Shown: positions 39,171 to 48,456, counted from the first letter of the stretch. The stretch is DNA of 64,000 bases from Alphaproteobacteria bacterium (GCA_019635875.1 JAHBYP010000005.1:434001-498000); one strand, 5' to 3'. The notes: a model not told the origin generated them from the sequence alone. Numbers and translations: made by a program.

Positions 39171-40388
39171 ATGCCGAAGATCAAGGTGAACAACCCGGTC
39201 GTCGAGATGGACGGCGACGAGATGACCCGCATCATGTGGGCCTTCATCAAGGACAAGCTGATCCTTCCCTATCTCGACATCGACCTGAAGTACTACGACC
39301 TCGGCATCGAGAATCGCGACAGGACCAGCGACCAGGTGACGGTCGACTCGGCCGAGGCCACCAGGAAGCACGGCGTCGCGGTGAAGTGCGCCACCATCAC
39401 GCCGGACGAAGGCCGCGTGCAGGAATTCAATCTCAAGGAGATGTGGAAGTCACCCAATGGCACGATCCGCAATATCATCGGCGGCACCATCTTCCGCGAG
39501 CCGATCGTCTGCAGGAACGTGCCGCGTCTGGTGCCGGGCTGGACCAAGCCGATCGTCATCGGCCGTCACGCCTTCGGCGACCAGTACCGCGCCACCGACT
39601 TCGTCGTGCCCGGCAGGGGCAAGCTCACCATCAGGTTCGAGGGCGAGGACGGCAAGGTCCTCGAGCACAACGTCTTCGACTTCCCCGGCGGTGGCGTCGC
39701 CATGGCGATGTACAACGTCGACGAGTCGATCATGGGCTTCGCGCGCAGCACGTTCAATTACGGCCTGATGCGCGGCTGGCCGGTCTACCTGTCGACCAAG
39801 AACACCATCCTGAAGCAATACGACGGCCGCTTCATGGATCTGTTCCAGAAGGTCTTCGACGAGGAGTTCGCCGAGAAGTTCAAGGCCAGGGGCATCACCT
39901 ACCAGCATCGCCTGATCGACGACATGGTCGCCTCGGCGCTGAAGTGGGATGGCGCCTTCGTCTGGGCCTGCAAGAACTATGACGGCGACGTGCAGTCCGA
40001 CACCGTGGCGCAGGGCTTCGGCTCGCTCGGCCTGATGACCTCGGTGCTGCTGACGCCGGACGGCAGGACGGTCGAGGCCGAGGCGGCGCACGGCACCGTC
40101 ACGCGCCACTATCGCGAGCACCAGAAGGGCAAGGCGACCTCGACCAATCCGATCGCCTCGATCTTCGCCTGGACGCAGGGCCTGAAGTACCGCGGCACCT
40201 TCGACGCCACGCCCGACGTGGTGAAGTTCGCCGAGACGCTGGAGAAGGTCTGCGTCGAGGCCGTTGAGGGCGGCAAGATGACCAAGGACCTCGCGCTGCT
40301 GATCGGTCCCAATCAGCCGTGGCAGACGACGCAGGAGTTCCTCGACACGCTCGACGGCATGCTCAAGGAGCGCATGGCGAAGTGGTAA
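39171..40388 (+). CDS. icd: NADP-dependent isocitrate dehydrogenase, homodimeric type
   Basis: 405 aa. [23 protein letters not shown] and [29 protein letters not shown] mark the eukaryote/alphaproteobacterial subfamily II of the Icd/IMDH fold; [12 protein letters not shown] near the C-terminus is the cofactor signature. Catalyses the same reaction as the neighbouring monomeric enzyme. The ATG at 39171 is chosen because the family begins there. It is separated from the other IDH by palindrome copy A. A hairpin candidate follows at 40413-40450. Confidence 0.95.
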   Translation: MPKIKVNNPVVEMDGDEMTRIMWAFIKDKLILPYLDIDLKYYDLGIENRDRTSDQVTVDSAEATRKHGVAVKCATITPDEGRVQEFNLKEMWKSPNGTIRNIIGGTIFREPIVCRNVPRLVPGWTKPIVIGRHAFGDQYRATDFVVPGRGKLTIRFEGEDGKVLEHNVFDFPGGGVAMAMYNVDESIMGFARSTFNYGLMRGWPVYLSTKNTILKQYDGRFMDLFQKVFDEEFAEKFKARGITYQHRLIDDMVASALKWDGAFVWACKNYDGDVQSDTVAQGFGSLGLMTSVLLTPDGRTVEAEAAHGTVTRHYREHQKGKATSTNPIASIFAWTQGLKYRGTFDATPDVVKFAETLEKVCVEAVEGGKMTKDLALLIGPNQPWQTTQEFLDTLDGMLKERMAKW

Positions 40389-40412
40389 TTCCCGGCAACG
40401 TCAGTTGAATGA

Positions 40413-40450
40413 GCGAAGGGTCGTGAGTAATCCCGGCCCTTTCGTGCTTT
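40413..40450 (+). terminator. Possible terminator after the second isocitrate dehydrogenase
   Basis: CGAAGGG ... CCCTTTCG stem across a 16-base loop, followed by TGCTTTC. A partial T-run on the plus strand makes this the better terminator candidate in the area. It would insulate the atypical gene that starts at 40489. Confidence 0.45.
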
Positions 40451-40488
40451 CAGATTAACCAGAAGTCCTCACACTCCCTGGTGTGCAG

Positions 40489-41439
40489 ATGAACACCCTC
40501 TTTACCAACGCGATTCTCGCAATACGGATTGGTGTCGAAGACTACCAGTCCAACGATCCTGGGCGTGCCTTGTCTGCCGTCAGGAACTTCTACGCGGGCA
40601 TCCTCCTTTTGGCAAAGGAGGTCCTTGTGCGTCAGGCACCGAATGCCCAGGCGACAGACGTATTGAGCGCGGCCTATAAGCCTCAACCAGATGGTGTGGG
40701 GGGAATCTCCTTCGTTCCTCAGTCTTCTAAGACTGTGGACTTCGCTACACTCGCAGATCGGTTCAAGGACTTCGGACTACGAATCGATCGTACTCTGCTG
40801 AACGATCTGAATCGAATTCGGAATGAAATTGAGCATCTGTACACCGCGACGCCGGTTGCTGTGGTGCGAGAGGCAATCGCGCGGGCGTTTCCTGTTGTCA
40901 GTGATCTCTTTCGGTATTTGCAGGAGTCTCCGGCGGCCGCACTTGGCGAAGCCTGGACGAAGATGCTGGAAGTCCGCGAGGTTCACGAGCGCGAGCTTGC
41001 TGCTTGCGTTGGCACGTTCCAATATGTCGAGTGGACGTACTCTTGCTTGCAGGATGCACCGCGCGAATGCCCCGAGTGCGGCTCCAATCTCGTGGCTCAG
41101 ACAGACCCGGAGAATAGGGATCGCCAAAGTGTCGAAGCGGTATGCAGAAGCTGTGGCGAAGAGATTTCTGCAGAAGCACTGGTGGAGCATACTCTCGATA
41201 AATACTTCGAGGCCGATGCCTATATGGCAGCTAAAGATGGCGACACGCTGCCAGTCCAAACTTGCTCGGAGTGCTCGGTCGACGCCTACGTAACGACAGC
41301 AGAGGAAACTGGCTGTGTTTGGTGTGGCTCCGTTCTAGGGAAGTGTGCTCGATGCCATGTTGACTTGGATCCGAGTAACGTATCCTTCAATACTTCTAGC
41401 CTCTGCGCCTACTGCGACCATGTGGCTTCGAAGGACTAG
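40489..41439 (+). CDS. HEPN-like protein with three C-terminal zinc ribbons
   Basis: 316 aa. No exact family known to me. The N-terminus ([19 protein letters not shown], residues ~30-47) and RNEIEH (Arg111-His116, matching R-x4-H) look like a HEPN domain, the fold of many toxin and CRISPR-associated RNases. The C-terminus has six CxxC pairs at 194, 219, 259, 276, 286 and 306, enough for three zinc ribbons. GC content is clearly lower than in the flanking genes. A GTG at 40483 is in frame. It stands alone between a terminator candidate and the alcohol dehydrogenase. I infer an acquired, possibly defensive nucleic-acid-binding protein, not proven. Confidence 0.65.
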   Translation: MNTLFTNAILAIRIGVEDYQSNDPGRALSAVRNFYAGILLLAKEVLVRQAPNAQATDVLSAAYKPQPDGVGGISFVPQSSKTVDFATLADRFKDFGLRIDRTLLNDLNRIRNEIEHLYTATPVAVVREAIARAFPVVSDLFRYLQESPAAALGEAWTKMLEVREVHERELAACVGTFQYVEWTYSCLQDAPRECPECGSNLVAQTDPENRDRQSVEAVCRSCGEEISAEALVEHTLDKYFEADAYMAAKDGDTLPVQTCSECSVDAYVTTAEETGCVWCGSVLGKCARCHVDLDPSNVSFNTSSLCAYCDHVASKD

Positions 41440-41467
41440 CTTGTAGGCCAATCGGCAGGAGACGAGC

Positions 41468-42640
41468 ATGCAATCCGGCACGATGGTCTTCACCGCGATG
41501 AACCGCGTGATCTTTGGAAAGCCTGCAGCCGAGTCGATCGTGGCCGAGGCGGATCGCCTACAGGCAAAGCGTGTCTTCATCCTAAGCGGGCATACGCTGA
41601 ATGCCGCGACAGACGAGATCGAGAAGGTGAAGAAGGCACTCAGTGCGCGTTTCGCCGGTGTGCACGATCATATGCCAGCGCATTCGCCGCGCGAGTCGGT
41701 CATCGCCTGTGCCAATGCCGCGCGCGACGCCGGTGCGGATCTGCTGGTGACCATTGGCGGCGGCTCGGTTACCGATGGCGGCAAGGCGGTCACGATCTGC
41801 CTGGAGCACGGCATCAGCGACGTCGATGGCATGGAGCCGTTCCGCAGCGTCGTCGACGAGACCACCGGCACGCGCCGCACGCCCGACTTCACGGCGCCGA
41901 AGGTGCGGCAGATCGCGGTGCCGACCACGCTGTCGGCCGGCGAGTTCAACGCCCGCGCCGGCATCACCAACACGAAACTGAAGCTCAAGCAGAGCTTCAT
42001 CAATCGTGGCATCGTGCCGGAGACGGTGATCCTCGATCCGGCGATCACCGTGCACACGCCCGAATGGCTGTGGCTGTCGAGCGGGGTGCGCGCGGTCGAC
42101 CATGCGATCGAGACGTTCCTGTCGCTCGATGCCAACGACTACACCGACGGCACGGCGCTGCAGGCATTGCGCACGCTGGGAGCCGGGCTGCCGGCGGTGA
42201 AGGCCGATGCCAACGATCTCGACGCGCGTCTGCGCTGCATGATCGGCGCGTGGCTGTCGATGGTGGGCATTGTCTCGGGCACGCGGCTGGGTGCCAGCCA
42301 TGCCATCGGCCACATCCTCGGCGGCTCGGCCAACGTGCCGCACGGCCATACCTCGTGCGTGATGCTGCCGTACGTGCTCGACTACAACGCGCCGGTGAAC
42401 GGCGCGCGGCAGCGCGAGGTCGCCGCCGCGCTGGGACAGCCGAACACACCGCCGGCGCGCATTCTCGACAGCTTCATCCGCAATCTCGGCATGCCGCGCA
42501 CCTTGCGCGACGTGAACATCGACGAGTCGGACCTGCCGCGCCTGGCGAAGAACTGCATGCTCGACGACTGGACCCATTCGAACCCGCGACCGATCTCTAG
42601 TCCGGAGCAAGTCATGGAGATCCTGAAGGCTGCGTATTAG
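41468..42640 (+). CDS. Iron-containing alcohol dehydrogenase (maleylacetate reductase-like)
   Basis: 390 aa, type III alcohol dehydrogenase. It has LVTIGGGSVTDGGKAV (nucleotide-binding), VPTTLSAGEFN, and the metal-binding SGVRAVDHAIE with GASHAIGHILGGSANVPHGHTSCVMLP (His ligands). The group includes maleylacetate reductase and 1,3-propanediol dehydrogenase. Start ATG after AGGAGACGAGC. GC content returns to genome average, so it is separate from the HEPN-like gene. Confidence 0.88.
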   Translation: MQSGTMVFTAMNRVIFGKPAAESIVAEADRLQAKRVFILSGHTLNAATDEIEKVKKALSARFAGVHDHMPAHSPRESVIACANAARDAGADLLVTIGGGSVTDGGKAVTICLEHGISDVDGMEPFRSVVDETTGTRRTPDFTAPKVRQIAVPTTLSAGEFNARAGITNTKLKLKQSFINRGIVPETVILDPAITVHTPEWLWLSSGVRAVDHAIETFLSLDANDYTDGTALQALRTLGAGLPAVKADANDLDARLRCMIGAWLSMVGIVSGTRLGASHAIGHILGGSANVPHGHTSCVMLPYVLDYNAPVNGARQREVAAALGQPNTPPARILDSFIRNLGMPRTLRDVNIDESDLPRLAKNCMLDDWTHSNPRPISSPEQVMEILKAAY

Positions 42641-43014
42641 AGCGCATTCGGGCGGATGGAGCACCCTTACTTCCCCCGGAGGGGGAAGGTGGCGCGAAGC
42701 GCCGGAAGGGGGATGTCGAAGACGGACTCCTCAGTTCGTCTTCGACATCCCCCGTCCGCCCTTCGGGCACCTTCCCCCTCCGGGCAGGGCTATCGCATAT
42801 GGCTTTGCTGTAGTTCCTTCTCCCCGCGACGGCGGGGAGAAGGGAAGAACATCATAGGCGATCACCCGCGATTCCGACACGCATAAGCGGAGGCAGAATC
42901 CCCTGTCTCGCAGCGATCGGAGGGCTGCGGACGACAACCGTAGAGGTTGAAATAGGAGTCTGTCGCCTGCGGGCTTACACCGGCTGCCATCGTTTCACGC
43001 CGGAGTCCGCCCGC
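42641..43014. other. Gene-free region of palindromic repeats
   Basis: 374 bases. It holds the two palindromes described below and, further right, a stretch ending in GGAGTCCGCCCGC that is the ribosome site for the gene at 43015. I see no ORF with coding look. CGCATATGGC at about 42794 is the same short core found beyond the next gene. Confidence 0.6.
42675..42843. repeat. Palindromic intergenic element (copy B) with inner hairpin
   Basis: Arms 42675-42724 and 42737-42784 are imperfect inverted repeats about 50 bases long (GATGTCGAAGACG on one side). Next to them, 42816-42827 and 42832-42843 form a perfect 12-bp hairpin, CCTTCTCCCCGC / GCGGGGAGAAGG, the same as at 38947. Between them is TCGCATATGGC, also found in copy C. 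Confidence 0.75.
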
Positions 43015-43851
43015 ATGTCCCATATCCGCCTGCTCTCTCCCGACTTCTGGACCTGGGAGGCCGTCATCGACTGCACGCCGATGAGCCGCCTGCTGTTCCT
43101 CGGCCTGCAGAACTTCGCCGACGATTTCGGCGTGCTGCCGCTGCGGCCGCGCACCTTGCGCCTGCAGATCTTCCCCGGCGACGCGCTCGACGACGAGGCC
43201 GTGCGCGTCCTGATCGAGGAGCTGGCGGCGCGCGGCCTGGTGCGCCGCTACACGGTCGAGGACGTGGAATACCTGTCGATCGTCGACTGGGCGGTCCACC
43301 AGCGCGTCGCCAAGCGCGCGCGGCGGCGCTACCCCGCGCCGGCGCCCGACCATGGCGAACCCCATAGCAATCCATCGCAAGTCCCCGAGCCGGTCGCCGC
43401 CGAACCACCGCCGCCTGCGCCCGAAGCCGCCGCCTGCGATGCCGCGGCCGCGACGCCCGACCATAGCAATCCATCGCAAAGCCCCGAGCTGGCCGCCGAG
43501 GATCCGCCGCCCGCGCGCGAAGCCGCCGCCTGCGCTGCGACGGTCACGACGGCAGACCATAGCAATCCATCGCAGAGCCCCGAGCCGGTCGCGGCCGCGA
43601 ACGACGACGCGGCCGACGCCGCCTGGCACCACGCCGTCGCCTCGGCGGTGCGGCGCAGCTGGGGCGCCGACCTGCCCGCCGACCTGCCGCTGCATGCCGC
43701 ACGCTGGCGCGCCGAGGGTCGCGACCTCGCGCGCGACGTGCTGCCGGCGGTCCGCAGGGTCGTGCGCGCCGCCGTCGAGCTCAACCGCCCGCTGCGCCTC
43801 GCCCTGGCCGACGCCGCCATGGCAAACCATGTCAAGCGGGCCCCGGCGTAG
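43015..43851 (+). CDS. Phage-replication-like DNA-binding protein (orphan)
   Basis: 278 aa. The first ~100 residues (MSHIRLLSPDFWTWEAV, RLLFLGLQNFADDFGVLPL, LEDVEYLSIVDWAVHQRV-type end) resemble the N-terminal winged-helix domain of phage replisome organiser/DnaD-like proteins. A tandem repeat of about 32 residues follows (HSNPSQ-PE pattern, three starts at residues ~117, 150 and 182), then a helical C-terminus. In phages this protein loads helicase at origins. No phage genes surround it, so it looks like a domesticated or remnant copy. GGAG precedes the start by about 10 bases. Flanked on both sides by related palindromes. Confidence 0.62.
   Translation: MSHIRLLSPDFWTWEAVIDCTPMSRLLFLGLQNFADDFGVLPLRPRTLRLQIFPGDALDDEAVRVLIEELAARGLVRRYTVEDVEYLSIVDWAVHQRVAKRARRRYPAPAPDHGEPHSNPSQVPEPVAAEPPPPAPEAAACDAAAATPDHSNPSQSPELAAEDPPPAREAAACAATVTTADHSNPSQSPEPVAAANDDAADAAWHHAVASAVRRSWGADLPADLPLHAARWRAEGRDLARDVLPAVRRVVRAAVELNRPLRLALADAAMANHVKRAPA
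43363..43574 (+). repeat. Internal tandem repeats with conserved 17-mer
   Basis: The 17-mer CATAGCAATCCATCGCA is present exactly three times, at 43363-43379, 43462-43478 and 43558-43574, spaced 99 and 96 bases. It encodes HSNPS(Q). The intervening units are similar but diverged. Base-level identity of an AT-rich core inside a GC-rich gene suggests recent duplication or selection on DNA. Confidence 0.75.
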
Positions 43852-43870
43852 TCGCCGGTCACCAGTTTCA

Positions 43871-43990
43871 TACCTTCCCCCTGAGGGCGGGGATTCGCAT
43901 ATGGCTGCACTTCATACCTTCCCCCGCTGGCGGGGGAAGGTAGGAGACGAAGCGTCATATGCGAATGCCCTGCCCCTCCGGGGGAAGGTA
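43871..43990. repeat. Palindromic intergenic element (copy C)
   Basis: Outer arms (43871-43905 and 43955-43990, about 35 bases, imperfect) contain TTCGCATATG and its complement. The centre is a perfect 13-bp hairpin TACCTTCCCCCGC / GCGGGGGAAGGTA with a 2-base loop (43915-43942). It shares GCAGGGC-AT-TCGCATATG with copy B on the other side of the phage-like gene. Confidence 0.75.
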
Positions 43991-44011
43991 GTCAGTTGAA
44001 AGCACGACGGC

Positions 44012-45235
44012 TCACGACTTCCGCCCGTAGCTCGCGAGACCGCCGGTCTGCTGCTTGGGCGGGTGTGCCTTGATCGCTTCCTCGTTCGGTTCGGTGCCCC
44101 AGCCCGGCCGGTTGGGCATGATCAGGTGGCCGTCCTTGAACTCCGGCACGTGCGTGAACAGCTCGTGGTCCCATTCGAGGCGGTCGACGTCGGTCTCCAT
44201 GATGCGCAGATTGGGCACGCAGGCCGCGAAGTGCGCGTTCATCATCGTGCAGAGGTGGCCGTAGAAATTATGCGGCGCGACGTTGACCTCGTGCGCCTCG
44301 GCGAGGTTGGCGATCTTCATCGACTGCCAGACGCCGTTCCACGGCGTGTCGATGATCGCCACGTCCATCGCCTGCTCGCGGAAATACGGCAGGAACTCGC
44401 GGATGCCCAGCAGGGTCTCGCAGGAGGAGATCGGATGCGGGCTCTGGCGGCGGATCAGGCCGAGCGCCTCGGGGCTGTAGGAATCGATCTCGACCCAGAA
44501 CATGTCGAGGTCACCGATCGCGCGCAGGATCTTCAGGTAGCCCTCGGTGCTGCAGTTGAAGTTGAGATCGAGCAGCAGGTCGACATCGGGGCCGGCGCCC
44601 TCGCGGATCGCCTCGAGATGCATGCGCAGATTGCGCAGCACGTGGCGATCGACGTTGCGCTCCGGGTAGTTGGGCGTGCCGAAGCCGGGGCGCCAGCCCC
44701 TGGGGTTCTTCTTCAGCTGATCGTAGATGAAGATGTTGGTCTTCATCGCCGTGTAGCCCTTCTCGCGCACCTCGCGACCGATCCCCACCACGCCGTCGAG
44801 ATCGGTGATCGCCGGCTTGAAGTAGCCGGGATGGTTGATGCGCCAGGTCGCGCAGTGCGACCAGTAGACCCGGATGCGGTCGCGGATCTTGCCGCCCAGC
44901 AGCTCGTAGCACGGCACGCCCAGCGCCTTGGCCTTGGCGTCGAGCAGCGCGTTCTCGATCGCGCCCAGGGCCAGCGCGACGACGCCACCGGCGGCCGGGC
45001 GCGTCACCGCGTAGAGCTCGGCGTAGAGCCGCTCGTGCTCGCCGACGGGCTGGCCGATCAGGCGGTCGGAGAGCTTGGCGATCGCGGTGCCGACGCCCGG
45101 TGCGCCGAAGCCTTCGTCGTACTCGCTCCAGCCGACGATGCCGTCCTCGGTCGTCACCTTGACGAAGTAGTAGTTGCGCCAGCCGGCGTCGGCCGCGCGC
45201 GTCTCGATCGAGCGGATCTTCGAGTTCACCTTCAT
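44012..45235 (-). CDS. Mandelate racemase/muconate-lactonizing-enzyme family protein (enolase superfamily)
   Basis: 407 aa. N-terminal capping domain, then the barrel with AMKTNIF (general base Lys), DLLLDLNFN (metal Asp), FWVEIDSYS (metal Glu), SCETLLG (metal Glu) and a late APHNFYGHL histidine. It resembles dehydratases such as galactonate/galactarate types, but substrate cannot be told. Start ATG 45235 with AGGGGAGGAAGACG upstream. Solitary on the minus strand; no sugar transporter adjacent. Confidence 0.86.
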   Translation of the reverse strand: MKVNSKIRSIETRAADAGWRNYYFVKVTTEDGIVGWSEYDEGFGAPGVGTAIAKLSDRLIGQPVGEHERLYAELYAVTRPAAGGVVALALGAIENALLDAKAKALGVPCYELLGGKIRDRIRVYWSHCATWRINHPGYFKPAITDLDGVVGIGREVREKGYTAMKTNIFIYDQLKKNPRGWRPGFGTPNYPERNVDRHVLRNLRMHLEAIREGAGPDVDLLLDLNFNCSTEGYLKILRAIGDLDMFWVEIDSYSPEALGLIRRQSPHPISSCETLLGIREFLPYFREQAMDVAIIDTPWNGVWQSMKIANLAEAHEVNVAPHNFYGHLCTMMNAHFAACVPNLRIMETDVDRLEWDHELFTHVPEFKDGHLIMPNRPGWGTEPNEEAIKAHPPKQQTGGLASYGRKS

Positions 45236-45387
45236 CGTCTTCCTCCCCTGCGCCGTCGGCCGCCCCGCTTCATCGCGTGTCCGTCGCGTTCCGGTCAATC
45301 CCGCCGCGTGCGCGGCACCCCTGCGTCCGCCCTGTTCCGAAGAACGCTTCGCGACGCTAAGCTCGGGCGACGGCGGGGGGCGAGGCC

Positions 45388-46104
45388 ATGCACGGCATCT
45401 GGGGAGCGTCGATCGCGGCCACGATGGTGTTGGCGGCGGCCGTCGGCTTCGTGCTGTGGCGCTTCGCGCCACGCGCACATCTCGGGCCGCTTGGGCTGGC
45501 GCTCGTGCTGCAGCTGCCGATGTCGGCGCTGGCCTTCCATCTGGTGCGCCAGCCGATCATCGACCTGCTGCAGCCTTCGGTCGGCGCCAGCGCGATCTAT
45601 CGCTGGGCGCAGTTCCTCTACGCGCCGCTGACCGAGGAGCCGGCCAAGCTGTGGCCGATCCTGCTGCCATTCTTCGCGCGCCGCGTCGATCGCATCACGC
45701 TGGCCTGGTATGGGCTCGCGCTCGGCATCGGCTTCGCCATCGGCGAGGTATGGTTCCTCGCCGACATGATCGCGCGGTCCGGCCGGTTCGCCGAGCTGCC
45801 GTGGTGGCAGTTCGGCGGCTTCATCTCCGAGCGCGTCCTGGTCGGGCCCTTCCACGCGGCGATGGTGGCAACGGCACTGCGCGGCTGGCGCTGCTGGCGC
45901 GGCGGCCTGGCGCTCGGCCTGGCCGCGGCCATGCTGATGCACCTGCTCGGCAACCTGCCGATCGGCGTCTTCCCGCTGATCTTCCCGCCGGCGCTGGCGC
46001 CGGCGATGATCTCGCTGCTCACCATGGCGCTGTGCGGCGGCGGCGGCCTGCTGCTGTACTACTACGCCATCAGGATACCCGCGCCGGCGAATGCCGGCCG
46101 GTGA
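45388..46104 (+). CDS. PrsW-like intramembrane glutamic protease
   Basis: 238 aa, about seven or eight hydrophobic segments. Motifs of PrsW/CPBP-type proteases: TEEPAKLWPIL (EExxK, residues ~87-97), GIGFAIGEVWF (second Glu), VGPFHA (His) and MHLLGN (His). PrsW cleaves anti-sigma factors in Bacillus; this homologue's target is unknown. Start: GGGGCGAGGCC before ATG. Its 3' end converges on the DUF4345 gene ten bases later. Confidence 0.72.
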   Translation: MHGIWGASIAATMVLAAAVGFVLWRFAPRAHLGPLGLALVLQLPMSALAFHLVRQPIIDLLQPSVGASAIYRWAQFLYAPLTEEPAKLWPILLPFFARRVDRITLAWYGLALGIGFAIGEVWFLADMIARSGRFAELPWWQFGGFISERVLVGPFHAAMVATALRGWRCWRGGLALGLAAAMLMHLLGNLPIGVFPLIFPPALAPAMISLLTMALCGGGGLLLYYYAIRIPAPANAGR

Positions 46105-46114
46105 TCGATGGCGC

Positions 46115-46516
46115 CTATGGTGCCGTCATACGGCGCGCCACGCGCACCTGCCACAGCGCGATCGCCGGCGCCACGATGAGCTCGAGCACGAGTGCGCCGA
46201 GCATCGACCAGGACGGCGGTCCAGCCACCACCAGGCTGAGCAGGCGCGCGAGGCCGCCGCAGGCCACCAGCGCCGCGAGCAGTCGCACGCGGGCGCCGCA
46301 GCGCTCGATGGCCGCGATCGCGCTCCACCATGCCACGCCGATCGCCAGCAGGAGGCCGCTGAGATAGCGCATGTGGCTGTCCTGCGAGGGCAGGCCGGCC
46401 AGGCCGTCGACCATCGCCTGTCCCTGCAGCACCCCGGCGAGGCCGGCGGCCACGGGGACCAGCGCCAACAGCGCAATGGCGCCTTGCAACGCACGGCGTT
46501 CCATCCGGGGTGTCAT
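46115..46516 (-). CDS. DUF4345 membrane protein
   Basis: 133 aa, four hydrophobic segments. LPSQDSHMRYLSGLLLAIGVAWWSAIAAIE and LLSLVVAGPPSWSMLGALVLELIVAPAIALWQ match the DUF4345 pattern (small membrane proteins of unknown function). GGAG lies seven bases before the ATG at 46516, which favours it over the ATG at 46531. It converges with the PrsW-like gene. Confidence 0.78.
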   Translation of the reverse strand: MTPRMERRALQGAIALLALVPVAAGLAGVLQGQAMVDGLAGLPSQDSHMRYLSGLLLAIGVAWWSAIAAIERCGARVRLLAALVACGGLARLLSLVVAGPPSWSMLGALVLELIVAPAIALWQVRVARRMTAP

Positions 46517-46626
46517 CGTCCGCTCCCGCATGCTAGCGTCGCTGGCAATACGACCGGCGCAAGCCGGCGGATCGGGGCGGCGTAACCGGGCGCCGCAGGG
46601 TGGAAGTGAGAGGACGGAGACACTCC

Positions 46627-48222
46627 ATGCGTCATACGAAGATGGTTTTCGCCGCGACAGGCGTCGCGGCAATGTTGATGTCGGGCATCGCGTTGGCCCA
46701 GAAATCGGGCGGCACGCTGCGCATCGCGCACCGCGACAACCCGCCCAGCGCCTCGATCCACGAGGAGGCGACGATCTCCACCGTCATGGCGTTCATGCCG
46801 GTGTACAACAACCTGGTGATGTTCGACCCCAAGGAGAAGCTCAACAGCGCCGACAAGCTGGTCGGCGAGCTGGCGACGAGCTGGTCGTGGAACGCCGACA
46901 AGTCGCAGCTCACCTTCAAGCTGCGCGATGGCGTGAAGTGGCACGACGGCAAGCCCTTCACCAGCGCCGACGTCGTCTGCACCTGGGACGCACTCACCGG
47001 CAAGGCCAAGGGCGAGTCGGCCATGCGCAAGAACCCGCGCAAGGTCTGGTACAAGAACCTCAAGGAGACCAAGGCCAACGGGCCGCTGGAGGTCACCTTC
47101 GTGCTGGAGCGGACGCAGCCCTCGTTCATCGCCATGCTGGCGTCGGGCTACACGCCGGTCTACCCCTGCCACGCAACGGCCGCGCAGATGCGTACCAAGC
47201 CGATCGGCACGGGTCCGTTCAAGTTCGTCGAGTTCAAGCGCAACGAATCGATCAAGCTGGTCAAGAACCCAGACTACTTCAAGAAGGGCCAGCCCTACCT
47301 CGACGCCATCGACTGGACGATCGTCTCGAGCCGTTCGACGCGCATCCTCTCGTTCGTCGCCGGCAACGTCGATCTCACCTTCGATTCGGACGTCACCTTC
47401 CCGATGCTGAAGGACGTCAAGACACAGGCGCCGACGGCGATCTGCGAAGCGCGGCCGACCAACGTCAGCACCAACCTGATCGTCAACAACCAGGCGCCGC
47501 CCTTCGACAATCCCGAGATCCGTAAAGCGATGATGCTGGCGCTCGATCGCGATGCCTTCAGCAAGATCATCGCCGAGGGCAACGACCTGCCGGGTGCGGC
47601 CATGCTGCCGCCGCCGGCCGGCGTCTGGGGCATGCCGACGGAAGAGCTGGCCAAGCTGCCGGGCTACGCCGACAGGGCCAAGAGCCTGGAGGCCGCCCGC
47701 GCCATCATGACCAAGCTGGGCTACAGCGCCGCCAAGCCACTGAAGATCAAGGTCGCCACCCGCAACATCGCGATCTACCGCGATCCCGCCGTGATCCTGA
47801 TCGACCAGCTCAAGCAGATCTACATGGATGGCGAGCTCGATCCGGTCGACTCGCCCGTCTGGTTCCCCAAGGTGGCGAAGAAGGACTACCAGGTCGGCCT
47901 CAACCTGACCGGCGGCGGCGTCGATGATCCCGACGTGATCTTCTACGAGAACTACTCGTGCGGCTCGGAGCGCAACTACACCGGCTATTGCAACAAGGAA
48001 GTCGATGCGCTGATCGACGCGCAGTCACGCGAGCTCGATGTCGAGAAGCGCAAGCGCCTGGTCTGGGAGGTCGAGCGCAAGCTGGCCGACGATGTCGCCC
48101 GGCCGATCATCTCGTGGAACGTCGCCAACACCTGCATGTTCCCGCACCTCAAGGGCCTCGTGCTGCAGCACAACGCGATCTACAACGGCTGGCGCTTCGA
48201 CGAGGTCTGGCTCGACAAGTAA
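46627..48222 (+). CDS. Peptide/oligopeptide-type ABC substrate-binding protein (SBP_bac_5)
   Basis: 531 aa. Signal peptide (MRHTKMVFAATGVAAMLMSGIALAQ) for the periplasm. The SBP_bac_5 core is seen in LATSWSWNADKSQLTFKLRDGVKWHDGKPFTSADV and AIYNGWRFDEVWL at the end. Family members bind peptides, opines, nickel or glycosides. No permease or ATPase genes are adjacent, so it either uses a remote transporter or is a solitary receptor. A 6-bp GCCGGC hairpin follows (48232-48248). Confidence 0.9.
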   Translation: MRHTKMVFAATGVAAMLMSGIALAQKSGGTLRIAHRDNPPSASIHEEATISTVMAFMPVYNNLVMFDPKEKLNSADKLVGELATSWSWNADKSQLTFKLRDGVKWHDGKPFTSADVVCTWDALTGKAKGESAMRKNPRKVWYKNLKETKANGPLEVTFVLERTQPSFIAMLASGYTPVYPCHATAAQMRTKPIGTGPFKFVEFKRNESIKLVKNPDYFKKGQPYLDAIDWTIVSSRSTRILSFVAGNVDLTFDSDVTFPMLKDVKTQAPTAICEARPTNVSTNLIVNNQAPPFDNPEIRKAMMLALDRDAFSKIIAEGNDLPGAAMLPPPAGVWGMPTEELAKLPGYADRAKSLEAARAIMTKLGYSAAKPLKIKVATRNIAIYRDPAVILIDQLKQIYMDGELDPVDSPVWFPKVAKKDYQVGLNLTGGGVDDPDVIFYENYSCGSERNYTGYCNKEVDALIDAQSRELDVEKRKRLVWEVERKLADDVARPIISWNVANTCMFPHLKGLVLQHNAIYNGWRFDEVWLDK

Positions 48223-48231
48223 GTTGGGAGT

Positions 48232-48248
48232 GCCGGCGTCGCGCCGGC
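48232..48248 (+). terminator. Hairpin after the ABC substrate-binding protein gene
   Basis: GCCGGC-gtcgc-GCCGGC stem then TCTTCTCC. A second GGCCCC/GGGGCC stem is at 48301-48318. Both lie in the 234-base gap before the amidase gene. Pyrimidine-rich rather than U-rich tail, so only a moderate terminator. Confidence 0.4.
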
Positions 48249-48456
48249 TCTTCTCCCCCCCCTTTGATCGCCCCGGCTTGATGCCGGTCACCGCAGCACC
48301 GGCCCCCCGACAGGGGCCGTTGCTTTGTCAGCCGCTCACCGCCTTCGCCCCGGGGCCTGGACCGCGGCGCTGCGGCGCACAACGTGCGACGCTCGCAATG
48401 ACGCCACGCGCCGCGCTAGGCTCGCAGCGGGCCCGTCGGCCCTGGGGAGAGCACGC

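Noticed and set aside
43363-43574. CRISPR-like array (three 17-mers with ~97-base spacing)
   Set aside because: The repeats are coding in frame, spacing is too long, and spacers are similar to each other.
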